Shown in pieces: positions 43,383-54,368 of a stretch of 64,000 nucleotides of DNA. The position numbers and the translations under genes were made by a program. Below the pieces are notes generated by a model, which saw nothing but the letters and a program-made list of their open reading frames with translations, ran no database searches and was not told the DNA's origin. Position 1 is the first letter of the stretch. The number at the start of each line of letters is the position of its first letter. The stretch is from NCBI RefSeq assembly GCF_016808095.1, contig NC_068974.1, positions 21,064,825-21,128,824 on the forward strand. Reading direction: 5' to 3'. Source of the stretch: Vigna angularis (lineage: Eukaryota; Streptophyta; Magnoliopsida; Fabales; Fabaceae).

Positions 43383-44600
43383 TATTAATATTTTTATTAA
43401 AATTAATATTTTATTAAATATTTTTATTTAAATTTATACTTTAAAATTGAATTTTATTTAAAATTGTTTTAAAGCTATTAATACAAATAAATCTTAATAG
43501 AAAAGTTTCAAAATTAATTTTAATTAGCTAAACTTGTTTATCGATTACATTTTATAAAATAAAATAAACTTATAAACTCTTTCAATTATTTAAAATAATT
43601 ATATACTTTTAAAATATGCAAACTTCAATAAGTTTTATAATTATATATTTTTATAATGTGTAAAATTCAATCATTTTTATATAAATGTTTGAATGAGTTT
43701 AAAAATAATAATTTTACAAATTCAAAAGAAAATTTTAAAATAATTTAAAACAATTTTATAACAATTTAAAAAAAAATTAAATTTTGAAAACAATTTTAAA
43801 TAAAATTTAATGTAAAATAGAAATATAAATAAATGTAATATTATTAAAAATATTTAATAAAAATATCAATATTAATATAATTATTTGTATACAAAAACTA
43901 TATTTCTTTTCAATTTACAAAAATAAAATTATATTATTTTAAAAATATTGGAACTAAATTTAAAAAAAATAAAAATATATGAATCAAATTATGACTAAAA
44001 TAATGAAACTTAACATTACAATAACATGAAACATTATTAGTGTTACTACTCCATATATGACACGATATTAATTTAATACGTAATAATATTTTTATTTTAT
44101 AATTTAAAAAAATAAAAATAAAAATAAAAAGAAGGGATACTCTTTAACTTTATAATAAAAATCAAATTAATATGTAATTAAAAATGACCGATTGATTTAA
44201 AAAAAATGGAGAGAAATATTATGATTTAACCAAACATTTTATCCAATAAGAATTTTCGTAAAGGATAATCATTAATTAAACTCGTTGACGCTTTTAAAGA
44301 AGAAAGATGCTTGGAAAAGGTTTAGCATTGGTCGCTGGAAAATTTCCAAGGGGCACGAGTTTACCTCATCAAGGTGGCATGAATATGAAGAAACAGAAGT
44401 CAGAACTTCATACATCATGTCCAGAACAAGTAAGCAAGAATCAAACTTGATATCGTGATGATGTGGGCATTGCAAGCATACATGCATATACAACACTCAC
44501 AAAAATTTCGGTGCGGTTTGTTCACAGCGTGGAACCAATCATTGCTGTGCAGAAGAGAGAAAAAGCAATGAATGAACAGAAGGGTCCTTCAGCAAATGAT
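43383..44600. other. AT-rich upstream region of the kinase gene
   Basis: Very AT-rich to about 44250, then more balanced sequence up to the probable transcript start. No element borders were recognised, and no TATA box that I would defend. Confidence 0.5.
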
Positions 44601-44619
44601 CAAGTTTGAATCTACAACA

Positions 44620-44904
44620 AAGTGAGGGTCCCACATGTCCACCTTGTTCAAAGTTCAAACATCCCTCGCAAGTGCGTGTGTGTGTGCACTTTATGCTTTT
44701 GTTGTTGTAACAACAGCTCCTGCTCCACCTTCATCAGATTCTTCAATTCTTCTCTCTCAGCTTCCTTCTTGGATTCTCACTCACATTTGCTTCACTTTTT
44801 TTATCCTTCTCACTGCCACACTGTTGTTTTTGGAGTTCTGTGCTAAATAAAGCCGGTGACTGTCTCAGGGTTACCTCTGTTGTTTTTTCACCTTGTATGA
44901 ACTG
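44620..44904 (+). promoter_or_regulatory. Probable 5' leader exon of the kinase gene
   Basis: A pyrimidine-rich leader (CTTCTCTCTCAGCTTCCTTC) ends at ACTG before a consensus GTGAGT donor at 44905. It would be spliced to 45543 (acceptor TTTTGGCAG), removing about 638 bp. The transcript start is not determined. Confidence 0.5.
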
Positions 44905-45546
44905 GTGAGTTTATGGTCCAACATGGTACGCGTTTTTCTAGAACATGTTTTTGTTGGCCTAACGTTACTGCTGTCGGTGTTTTTTATCTGTCGGGCAATG
45001 TTTGTAAGGGTGTTTTGTTTTAGCGTTGTCATTTGATCAAAGAGTTGAGTCGTTTTTCATAAATCTCAAAATTTTCTTGTGTTCTCTTTTGGCACAGTAA
45101 GATTTTTCTTGTAGAAAGAATTCAGAAAAAGCAAAATATGTATATTTCACTTGGGGAAAATATTGAATTGAACTCCATTTGCGTTGCGTATTTTTTTCCC
45201 CTTATGCTGCTTCACCTTTTTTGGCCTTTGATGCCATTCCTTGATTTCTGTATAACTGTGGTTTTGACTAATTGACCTTTCGGATTTACAAGCTGGGTTG
45301 TTATCTTAAATCTTTCATTTAGTATTTTTTACAATTTGCTCTGTTATTCAACACAGTTTTGCCAAGCTGTAGCTTTTAGGTTTTTGTTCGGTGTTGTGGT
45401 TTTCAACAATGTATTGAGAAGAATTTATTGGGGGCAGTGAAATCAGGAGTAATAGCCTAACAAATCAAGTTTCAAGATTAACATTTACTATGTTATTAAA
45501 TATTAAGTATGATTTGTGGTGTGTTTATGTATCTTTTGGCAGACCT

Positions 45547-45591
45547 ATGGATGGATTGGAAGATCAACAGGGAACAATAGCAAAGAAGTGA
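45547..45591 (+). promoter_or_regulatory. Upstream ORF of 14 codons before the kinase start
   Basis: ATG at 45547-45549, stop TGA at 45589-45591, in a different frame from the main ORF and ending 7 nt before its ATG (45599). It lies in the second leader exon if the leader intron is real. It could lower or condition translation of the kinase (inference). Confidence 0.6.
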
Positions 45592-45598
45592 AGAGGAA

Positions 45599-48500
45599 AT
45601 GAGAGAGGAGTCAATAGGGATAGTTATTGGGGTTTCCATAGGGGTGGTTATTGGACTGGTTTTGGCAATTTTTGCATTCTTCTGCCACAGGTATCATCGG
45701 AAGCGTTCACAGATAGGCAATAGCAGTTCTAGAAGGGCTGCTACCATTCCAATCCGCGCACATGGTGCTGATTCTTGCACCATTCTATCAGACTCAACCT
45801 TAGGTCCAGAGTCACCCATAAAGTCTGGAAGGTATGGCCTTCCCTTCTGGCTTGAAGGGTTTAAGAAGAGTAGTAACATGCTCCCAGCATCTGGCCTACC
45901 TGAATATGCATACAAGTAAGAGTTTGTTTCTTATATGAACTTGCCTTCATTTGCCTTTCTTTTTGTTTTGGGAAGAGCCTATTTTAGTCTGCTTTAGTCT
46001 AAGAACTATAATTTTCTCTTTATTTTCTCATAATGGAATATCAAAATGGTCCCTTAAACTTGCATTGCATGCTTCTTGAATCATGATCTGTATAGTATAA
46101 TCAGAAATAGTCTCAATTATGAGGTTGAAACAGTTTGGAGCCGTAGTTTTAATACCACTAGGCATTGTACTTACTAAAATAGATGCTTGATTCGGCTTTA
46201 GGAATGAACATTTGGACTCATGATTGATATGCATCTGCTACATAAATGCATATGCAAACATAAGTTTTAACCTATCATATCTGTCTTTTAGGATAAGCCA
46301 AAAGTAACTGTTTTGTTGGATATTTTTAATTTTTAGTGACTACAAATTGTAACCAAGTGAAATTAAAAATGTTTGACTATGTTTGTCATTCTATCTATTG
46401 AATGTTTTATTTAAAATTCAGGGATTTGCAGAAAGCAACACATAATTTTACAACAGTCATAGGACAAGGTGCATTTGGTCCTGTTTATAAAGCTCAGATG
46501 TCTACTGGTGAGACTGTTGCAGTTAAAGTTCTTGCAACTAATTCTAAGCAAGGGGAGAAAGAATTTCACACAGAGGTTGGTTGGCAATGTCATTTTCCAT
46601 TACTTGGCCACATCATCAATATCATAAATAAGAAAAGTTTATGTTGTTTCTGCTGTGCTACTTCAGATAATCAGTTACTTTTAGATGAAGTTAAGGACTC
46701 TTGGAGTAACTGATGATATTGCAGTTTTACAGTCCTTATCATATTCATTCATTTTCTGCACTGCCTTTCTTTTCACTCCAGGGTAATTTCCAATTGCAAC
46801 TTTTAATGTTCTACTTTTTCTCAGGTCATGTTGTTGGGAAGGTTACACCACAGAAATCTGGTGAATTTGGTTGGATATTGTGCAGAAAAGGGGCAACATA
46901 TGCTTGTATATGTATACATGAGTAATGGTAGCTTGGCATCCCACTTGTATGGTAGTAAGTTATCTATCTCACCTTTTGAATGACATGTGTACACTGTTCT
47001 TCTATACAAACTTTGGTCCCTGAATGTGTTCACGGATTGCAATAATAGATTGAACAATATGCTTTTCTTGTCTTTATATTCAGGTGATGTGAATGAAGCA
47101 CTGTGCTGGGATTTGAGGGTCAACATAGCTTTAGATGTGGCAAAAGGCTTGGAGTATCTTCATGATGGGGTAAGTTTCCATGTGATCTGAACCAATCAAA
47201 CTATAACTTATATATTGCTATAATTGTTTGTATTCTCACTTCAGGCAGTTCCCCCTGTAATCCATAGAGACATCAAATCTTCCAATATTCTGTTGGATCA
47301 ATCCATGCGAGCCAGGGTATGTCCTTGTTACTCATCCACCATCTTCTTTATCACTAAAAAAGTAGCTTGTAAATTGCAAGAAATACACACACTATACAGT
47401 AGTATTACAACTTGTCATTGTCAGTTGTTGCTGTCAAGAGTCGAGTCCAGATTCTCTAGTCATTTTTTTTTTGTGTTGTCTTGTGTCGATTCTTCAAAAT
47501 ACACTAATGTTGGTATATTAAAAAAGCTTTTAATATATTTTGAAACATTAAAATCAATGTCAATCGATATATTTTAAAGGCACAGCATAGGAACAATACC
47601 AAAAATTCAGCAAAGAATCCAAATTCTTTAAGAGTCAGATGCTTCTGAATGTTTAATTGTTAATGTTGAATCAAGCAGGTTGCTGATTTTGGACTTTCAA
47701 GAGAAGAGATGGTGGACAAACATGCAGCCATTAGGGGTACCTTTGGCTATCTTGACCCTGAATATATATCTTCAGGAACATTCACCAAGAAAAGTGATGT
47801 ATACAGTTTTGGAGTATTGCTCTTTGAAATTATAGCTGGCAGAAATCCTCAGCAGGGTCTTATGGAATATGTTGAGCTTGTAAGACCTCTTTCTCTCCTT
47901 CCACAGCACACTGAGAATAACTGTTAGTGGTTACAATCATAATCATAGGTATATTCTTAGGAGTAGTAGAATGAGTTACTTAAAGTGGTACTTAAATTTT
48001 GAGAGTTTCTTCTCTCTAATGATTAGGTTCTCTTCTTGTGCTTAAGTCCTTATATATGTATGTAAAGATAACATTCAAAATTAGGCTGCAATTTTTGAAG
48101 AAATCTATTAGGGTCACATCAATATATTGGTTAAAGATATTGGTGTGTCTAATTTATATATGATTTTTTATTTTTGTTATAATAAATATTTTCACTTTCT
48201 AATTCAATAATTAGAGTTTGTTAAGAAGAAACTATTAGGTGGTTAGGAATCATCATGGTCCCTCTTGATCGCTTGTGATGAACTAAAAATGTTATTAGTT
48301 TCTTTTTTTCTGTAAATTAAAATTTTGAATACATGTTACATCAGATTGATTGGATGAGATCATAATTTCATGAAGATCCATTGAGATTATGAACTCGATA
48401 CTAAATTATCTAACAATTTAATCTTGTCAAGGCAATTCAATACGGTTCTTAAGATGCTTTTAATATTGTTTTACTGTTGGAATTGAAATTTAACTTCAAT

Positions 48501-49023
48501 AATCTACCTAATAAGATATGCATTAAACACACATTATAAGAGAAAACTTCCATTCAAGAATGGCCACTGGATGACTCTGTCTGATGAAAACGTCAAATCT
48601 TGGTTGAATGAAAGTGTCATGGTAAAGAAAGAAAACATCATGCATATTCATTTTGTGGGCTAACCAATGTGATTGATGGATGATTAGGCAGCAATGAACA
48701 TCGAGGGAAAAGTTGGGTGGGAAGAGATTGTGGATTCTCACCTTCAAGGAAACTTTCATGTGAAGGAACTGAGTGAAGTTGCAGCAGTAGCTTACAAATG
48801 CATCAACCGTGCACCAAATAAACGTCCTTCCATGAGGGACATTGTGCAAGTGTTAACAAGGATCCTTAAATCAAGGCACCATGGGAATCATCACAAGAAT
48901 TCCTTGTCAGCAACGGATGAAGTTTTCATTGATCCTGACCAGCTAGAGACCATGATTTCAGTCACTGACCACAGGAGAGAAGAATCTAAGGATAATCCTG
49001 CGACAGAGGTGTACGATGAGTAG
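45599..49023 (+). CDS. CRLK1: Calcium/calmodulin-regulated receptor-like kinase (CRLK1/2 type)
   Basis: Seven coding exons: 45599-45915, 46422-46575, 46825-46954, 47084-47169, 47245-47316, 47679-47879, 48688-49023. All introns are GT-AG and the phases close to 1296 nt, 431 aa. Residues about 7-30 form a Gly/Ile/Val-rich membrane segment after a very short N-terminus, and RYHRKR follows on the cytosolic side. The kinase domain starts near 107: Gly loop [10 protein letters not shown] (120-129), Lys141 (VAVK), HRD with D238 and K240 (HRDIKSSN), DFG 256-258, then [10 protein letters not shown]. It is therefore a complete RD Ser/Thr kinase. The N-terminal [18 protein letters not shown] block and [20 protein letters not shown] tail are hallmarks of Arabidopsis CRLK1, a plasma-membrane kinase reported to bind Ca2+/calmodulin and to signal to MEKK1 in cold (family knowledge). 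Length fits the family (about 430-440). No broken motif is seen. CRLK1 versus CRLK2 orthology is not settled here. Confidence 0.95.
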
Positions 49024-50870
49024 AATGTTGTTTCATCGTAACCTCATTTTTTTAGTTAACTTCACCTTTTGATTTTGGATTTGCATGTACATGGTTGTAG
49101 ATTTGGTTTCTATACGGTTGAGTTAATGTTCCATCTTTTTTTTTTCTTTGCATTGTCTTGCAGAAATGATACACCCAAATTTGTAAACTAGTACTTTCAC
49201 TAATGGAAGTGAAGAGAAAGATAATTTTTTCCCAAATTATATTAAATTTATCAGTTTATTTATTTATAGCAATTGTTTTAAAAACCATAAGGAGAAATAT
49301 AATTAATTATTTGAACAAAATGATTAAATTCATGTAAAGGTCATCTATATACTCACTAATTAAAATAAAAAAATTTTATTTATTTTAACTCACGTTAGGA
49401 ATGATAAAATGGGCTTGGGTCGGAGGGTTGAGTTAGTGATTCTAGGGGCCTTCTTCTTGCAACCCCATATATTTTTCCTGGACTCCATAATCCTAAGGAA
49501 ATTATCAAAGTAAATTTAGAATCCTATCAGATATCATAATGGTTGGAACTCCATGCAATTTCATAATTTCTCTTATATATATCAGTGTTTACACTCGTGC
49601 AATACAAAGTCTTCTTTTAATAAATTTGAAAGAAATTTATTTTATGTTAATTATTTTGCTTAATATATTTTTTATTAGATAATGTAAAAAATAATTTATT
49701 AAAGTATTGATAAATTATTGATAAATAATTTTGTTATAAATTATTTAGGTATCATATTAATTTTAAATGATAAAAAAATTTTCAATCTTCTATTAATTTG
49801 TGATAATAAGTAATTAAATAAAGAATAAAAAATAAAAAATTAGGTGGAAATGAGTATTTTTGTAGAAATTAAAAGTATTATATTTATTCTTTTTAGTAAT
49901 ATTGAAGTGACATTATGAAAAAAGGTTTTGAAAGAGAAGAGGAGGTTTTGAGAAAATTAGTATTTGAGAATATTTTAATGGTGGTAATCAGAGAAGTTGA
50001 ATGGGTTGGAAAATAAAAAAAAACGTCTTTGGAAAATTATTTTTTTAATGCATGAGAAATAACATTTTAATTATCATTAAAAGTCAATTAAAAATTGTTT
50101 AGTGAAATTTTTGTAAACGGCATCAGTAATTAATACTTAAATATATGAATTTGATATTATGTTAATTTTTTTTAGTTTTTTTATAATAATTTATACTGTT
50201 AATTTTACATCATAAAAATTGTTTGAAAAATAATATTGTATAGTAATAAGTCATAGAATAAAGAAAAAAAGCATACGAAACTAAAATTGAAATGTGTTTT
50301 ATATGTTAATCTCTCAATTATTTTTTATTTAGTCTCGTATAAGATTAATATAAATTGATAAATATGTATTGAATTTTTTTTCTTATGTTTTTATTAAGTC
50401 ATTAAATAAATAAAAAAATATCTTCATTGTTCGCCATTGAGTCATGTGGAAGACTCAAAAGAATGGTATGAGAAATGGATTGCTTCTCCATGCACCTCAT
50501 CACTTTTTTCCTGCATTTTTAAAAGGTCTGTTATACCCTCCAAATTAAATAAAAAAGACAAAACTAATTAAATGTTACGGTAGTAAATTTTCACCAATCT
50601 TTACCAATTCAATTAAATGATGTTTCTATATTACATGCACCCTCCATCAAACATTCACTTTTCTCCTTCATTCTTCATTTTGTTTTCTTGTTCTTCTTAT
50701 TCGCATTCGTGATCATTTATTCGTATAAGTGGTCTCGTTAATTTGGTGATTGTCCTGCTCCTCTTTCATTGTGTGGTCCTTGTGATGTTCTTCTATTATG
50801 GTATGACCCTCATGGTGACATTTGGTGTTGTTTGTGAGTGAAGTGTGAGGTTGTGCAGGAGGTGCGAGGT
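49024..50870. other. 3' flank of the kinase gene and AT-rich spacer
   Basis: The first 180 bp are probably the 3' UTR. After that the sequence is A/T-rich with no gene or clear element border. Confidence 0.5.
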
Positions 50871-51479
50871 TTAGATAATACTTATGGTAAAACTCTTTAA
50901 CGACTTTTGAATATTAGTTAAAATTTTATCGGTTTTTAAGGTTGTATTCATTTTTAGGTATTGTATTGTTAATATGAATTTGTGAGGACGGATTTTAAAC
51001 TGATTTCATGTTTATTTGAAATGATTAGCGAGCGATTGAAATCGAAGAGAAGCGAGATAAGTAAATTTTTAGATATGTGCGAATTTGAAATGATTTATGA
51101 TCAAATGTTCATGTTATCCCATATTATCCCTGCTTTATGGATTCAGTTGGCACTCATCCAATTGCAGCTTATGAATGCCTCTAGCAGTAACATCCAAGTA
51201 AGCACGTGATGAAAAAGTAATTATCAAATTAATTTTTTTATATATAAAAGTAAAATCTTTATAAAAACAAACTTTTTGTTAATTAAGTCATACTTTATAA
51301 ATTAATGTATTTTTCAGCACTACTTAAATACCGTTCATTCATATATGAGATGAGGTTAGAGTCACTTTCAATTATTGTTTTCATTTTATTTCATAGTGAG
51401 TTAATCATAATAATTGTAGAAAATTAAAATAATAAACATAATAATAATAATAAACATAATAATTATTATTATAATAATA

Positions 51480-51825
51480 AAATAATAATAATACAATTTT
51501 TTTTCATGTTAAAAATCAATTTTTATTTTTTATCTTCTCATAATAATTTTTACAATTATATATAATATTAACAATTACAATTTTATATTACTTTTACTAT
51601 TAAGGGTATTTTGGTAATCTTTAATTTCTACTAATTAAACAATTTTTTTATCTGTCATATTGGTCAAATACTACACTAATTTTCATAAACTTTACCTCCA
51701 AATCCACTCTCACTCACCTCCAAATCTACTCAAGCAAACAACAATCAATCACTCTTAAATCCCTTCAAATTCATCCACCCACTCTTCCCCAAATCAATCT
51801 TCTAAAGTGAACACACCCTAAAAGT
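51480..51825 (-). mobile_element. Terminus of the repeat family seen at 5.3 kb
   Basis: The reverse complement starts TAGGGTGTGTTCACTTTAG and continues with GGGGAAGAGTGGGTGGATG, GAGTGATTGATTGTTGTTTG and GATTACCAAAATACCC. It parallels 5322-5640 over about 300 bp. The other end of this copy was not found, so the element limits remain open. Confidence 0.6.
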
Positions 51826-52085
51826 CGATTAAGGAATTAACGGATTTTTAAAACTATAAATTTCTTAATCGACTTTCGAAAGTTAGTGATTCCTTAACTG
51901 ATTTTCGAAGACCGGTTAAGGATTTAACAGATTTCAAAATATGTTAATTCTTTAATCGGCTTTCAAAAATCGATTAAGAATATAAGGATTTTTAAATTTG
52001 TAATGCTCTTTAACAACTTTCAAAAGTCGGTTAAGACATCACTAATTTTCAAAAGTTGGTTAAGGAATTAACGGATTTCGAGGTT
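51826..52085. repeat. Array of short inverted words around AAGTCGATTAAGGAATTAACGG
   Basis: At least eight variants of GTCGATTAAGGAATTAACGG or its complement (CCTTAATCGACTTTC, GACCGGTTAAGGATTTAAC, CTTTAATCGGC) follow one another in both orientations at 20-40 bp spacing. A related single passage is at about 50895-50940. The layout is typical of subterminal repeats of a DNA transposon. It lies about 250 bp upstream of the transposase pseudogene. Confidence 0.65.
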
Positions 52086-52331
52086 TGATTATTTTTTTTT
52101 TCTATTTTGATTTAGTTTATTTGTTATTTAAATTTTAATATTGTCACAATTTATTATTATTAGTATTGATATTATTATTAGTATTTAGTGAGTTATGGAG
52201 TAACCAACATGTTTATCATGTAGGTGATTATTATTTTTAGGTGTAATATTTTAAGATGAACAATTATCCATTTGATTTGATGCATTCATAAATAAATTTG
52301 AGCTTTATGTCCGAATTTTCTTTTTTTATAA

Positions 52332-53720
52332 ATGAAGTGGCTAAGGGAAAATACAAATAATTTTTCAAAGAATAAAATATTTCCCTTACGCGATGAATTA
52401 ATTGAATGGGTTCAAGAAATTGGATTTATTGTGGTTATTATAAGATCTGACACAACAACTAGTGAATCTGGAAGAAAAAGGTTTGTGTTGTTAGTTTGTG
52501 AAAAGGAATGTGAAGTACAGGAAGTATAAACATGACTTTTAGCCGAGTGTATCTGACACAAGAAAGTGTCCCTTTAAGTTGGGGGATAAACCCTATTCTA
52601 ATGGAAATGTTTATGTGTTAAAAGTAATATGCAGATATCACAACCATGAACTGGCTGAGACTTTAATTGGTCATCCTTTTGCTGGCAAGTTAAATGTTTT
52701 TGAACAGTCATTATTGAAATGCAACAACTGATGATGATGTTAGATCAAGATAAATAGATCTAATGAAGTAGATGTGTGAATGATTATGAGGTGGTAAGTG
52801 ACCTTTGGTGGACACATCATGATGTAGTGAACTTGTTGAATGTATTTAATATTGTTTTCTTGATGAATACCTCATATAAGACAAATACATATTGACTCCC
52901 ATTGCTTGAGATAGTTGATGTCACATCTACAAGGTTGACCTTCTCACCCGCCTTTGCATAGTTATCAAGTGAACGCCAAAATAATTTCACTTGGACAATG
53001 AAAAGGTTTAGAGGTTTATTTATACATCTAAGGGCGAACCACATGTGATTATTATTGATAGAGACCTTTCTTTGATGAATGTCATTACCAATTTATTCCT
53101 CGAGTCTTATTTGATGCTATGTGGCTTCCACATTTTGAAAAATATGAAAGCCAAATGCAAAATGTTAGTAGATTTTATTGAGGCATGAGATATGTTGATG
53201 GAAGCATGGGAAAATGTGACGGACTATGAGGAGGAGTCCATGTTTAGTGCTTATGTTGACCACCTTCATTATGTTTCTACTTCATGGCTTTTGTTCTTTG
53301 AATAAGTCAATCACACTTGGATCATTCCTTGTAAGGCATACTTAGTTAAGGCGTGGATGAACAAAGTTATGCATCTAGGAAACACAACAACAAACAGTTA
53401 ATTGTTATTGTTATTTTTTTACTTATTTATGTTATATGTATTATGCTATTATTAATGTCGTTTGTATCAAGGTTGAGTTTGTGCACTAGAGCCTGAAGAA
53501 AGTATTGAGCACCAGTATCAGAGACCTATGTTCATGTTGGTATGCTATCCACAACGCCATTGTCCTCCAACATAATAAGATAAAGGCGTCGTTTGAAATG
53601 AGTGAGGCTTATAAAAGAAGCAAATATAAAAGGCTTGTTTGACGCGTTTTGAGATGTACTTTAGGACTCATTATTGACGAATTTAAATGAGTGAAGCATA
53701 TAAGATTGGATAATGAAATT
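52332..53720 (+). pseudogene. MULE transposase pseudogene (FAR1/MuDR-like)
   Basis: Read across frames, the + strand gives the order expected for plant Mutator-family transposases: an N-terminal FAR1-like DNA-binding region (LRDELIEWVQEIGFIVVIIR, then RKCPFKLGDK and VICRYHNHELAETLIGHPFAG); the catalytic core start (TSYKTNTY.LPLLEIVDVTST and SERQNNFTWTMKRFRGLF); a DRDLSLMNVITN block that carries the conserved second acidic position; CGFHILKNMKAKCK, SWLLFFE.VNHTWIIP.KA and VMHLGNTTTN; and finally IVLQHNKIKASFEMS. At least six in-frame stops and several frameshifts make it non-functional. Known plant proteins of this type are transposases or the derived FAR1/FHY3 factors. The decay argues for a dead transposon, not a FAR1 gene. 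Confidence 0.85.
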
Positions 53721-53729
53721 TTTAAGAAA

Positions 53730-54363
53730 AAAGTTTTAGAGTAAACTTCTTAGATCATGAAACTCCTTATCAGAAAAATCAATTTATAGTGTTGATATTT
53801 TTGAAATTAAATAATGGAGTATCATTATTTAAAACATTCTACTACCTCTAATACTCTATTTTGTAGGGTCTTACACATTTCTATTCAAAATATTTTAAAT
53901 TTAATATTTGATTTTAAAATAAAAAATGTAAAATACATTTTTTCTTTTTCATCTTTTGGTTTATTCAAGAGTTGTTATCAAATACTTTTAAATATGTTTA
54001 AAAAAATAAGTTTTTAAAATAAAAAAAAATGTTTGGAGCAATAATTATATTTAAATTTATATTTTTTTCTTAGGATGACTCTTCTTGAACATTTTTAATA
54101 TTTGTGAAAAACATTAAATTCAAGACATTAATGTCTTGAAAAAATATCTTAAGCTATAAAGTTAAATTTTTACACTAAGTAAATTGTTTAAGAAAAAAAA
54201 ATTATTACATGCTTAAAAAATAGCTAAAATTTGTTATACTTACAATTAAATAAAAAAACTTATTTGATCCGTAAAAAAGTAATAATAATTGAGTATATAC
54301 AATTAATTATATATTAGAATAATTTAATTCTCATACTTATTTTTTATCATAAATATTTAATTT
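53730..54363. other. AT-rich spacer, nothing recognised
   Basis: Long A/T runs without gene or repeat border. Confidence 0.55.
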
Positions 54364-54368
54364 TTTGG

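Noticed and set aside
44622..44850. Two plus-strand frames of about 70 codons before the kinase
   Set aside because: They overlap each other in different frames in the pyrimidine-rich leader; probably 5' UTR.
48523..48849. Minus-strand frame opposite the last kinase exon
   Set aside because: Shadow of the kinase coding strand.
52332..53720. Functional FAR1/FHY3 transcription factor gene
   Set aside because: Many stops and frameshifts, no introns or promoter, and transposon-like neighbourhood; better explained as a dead MULE transposase.
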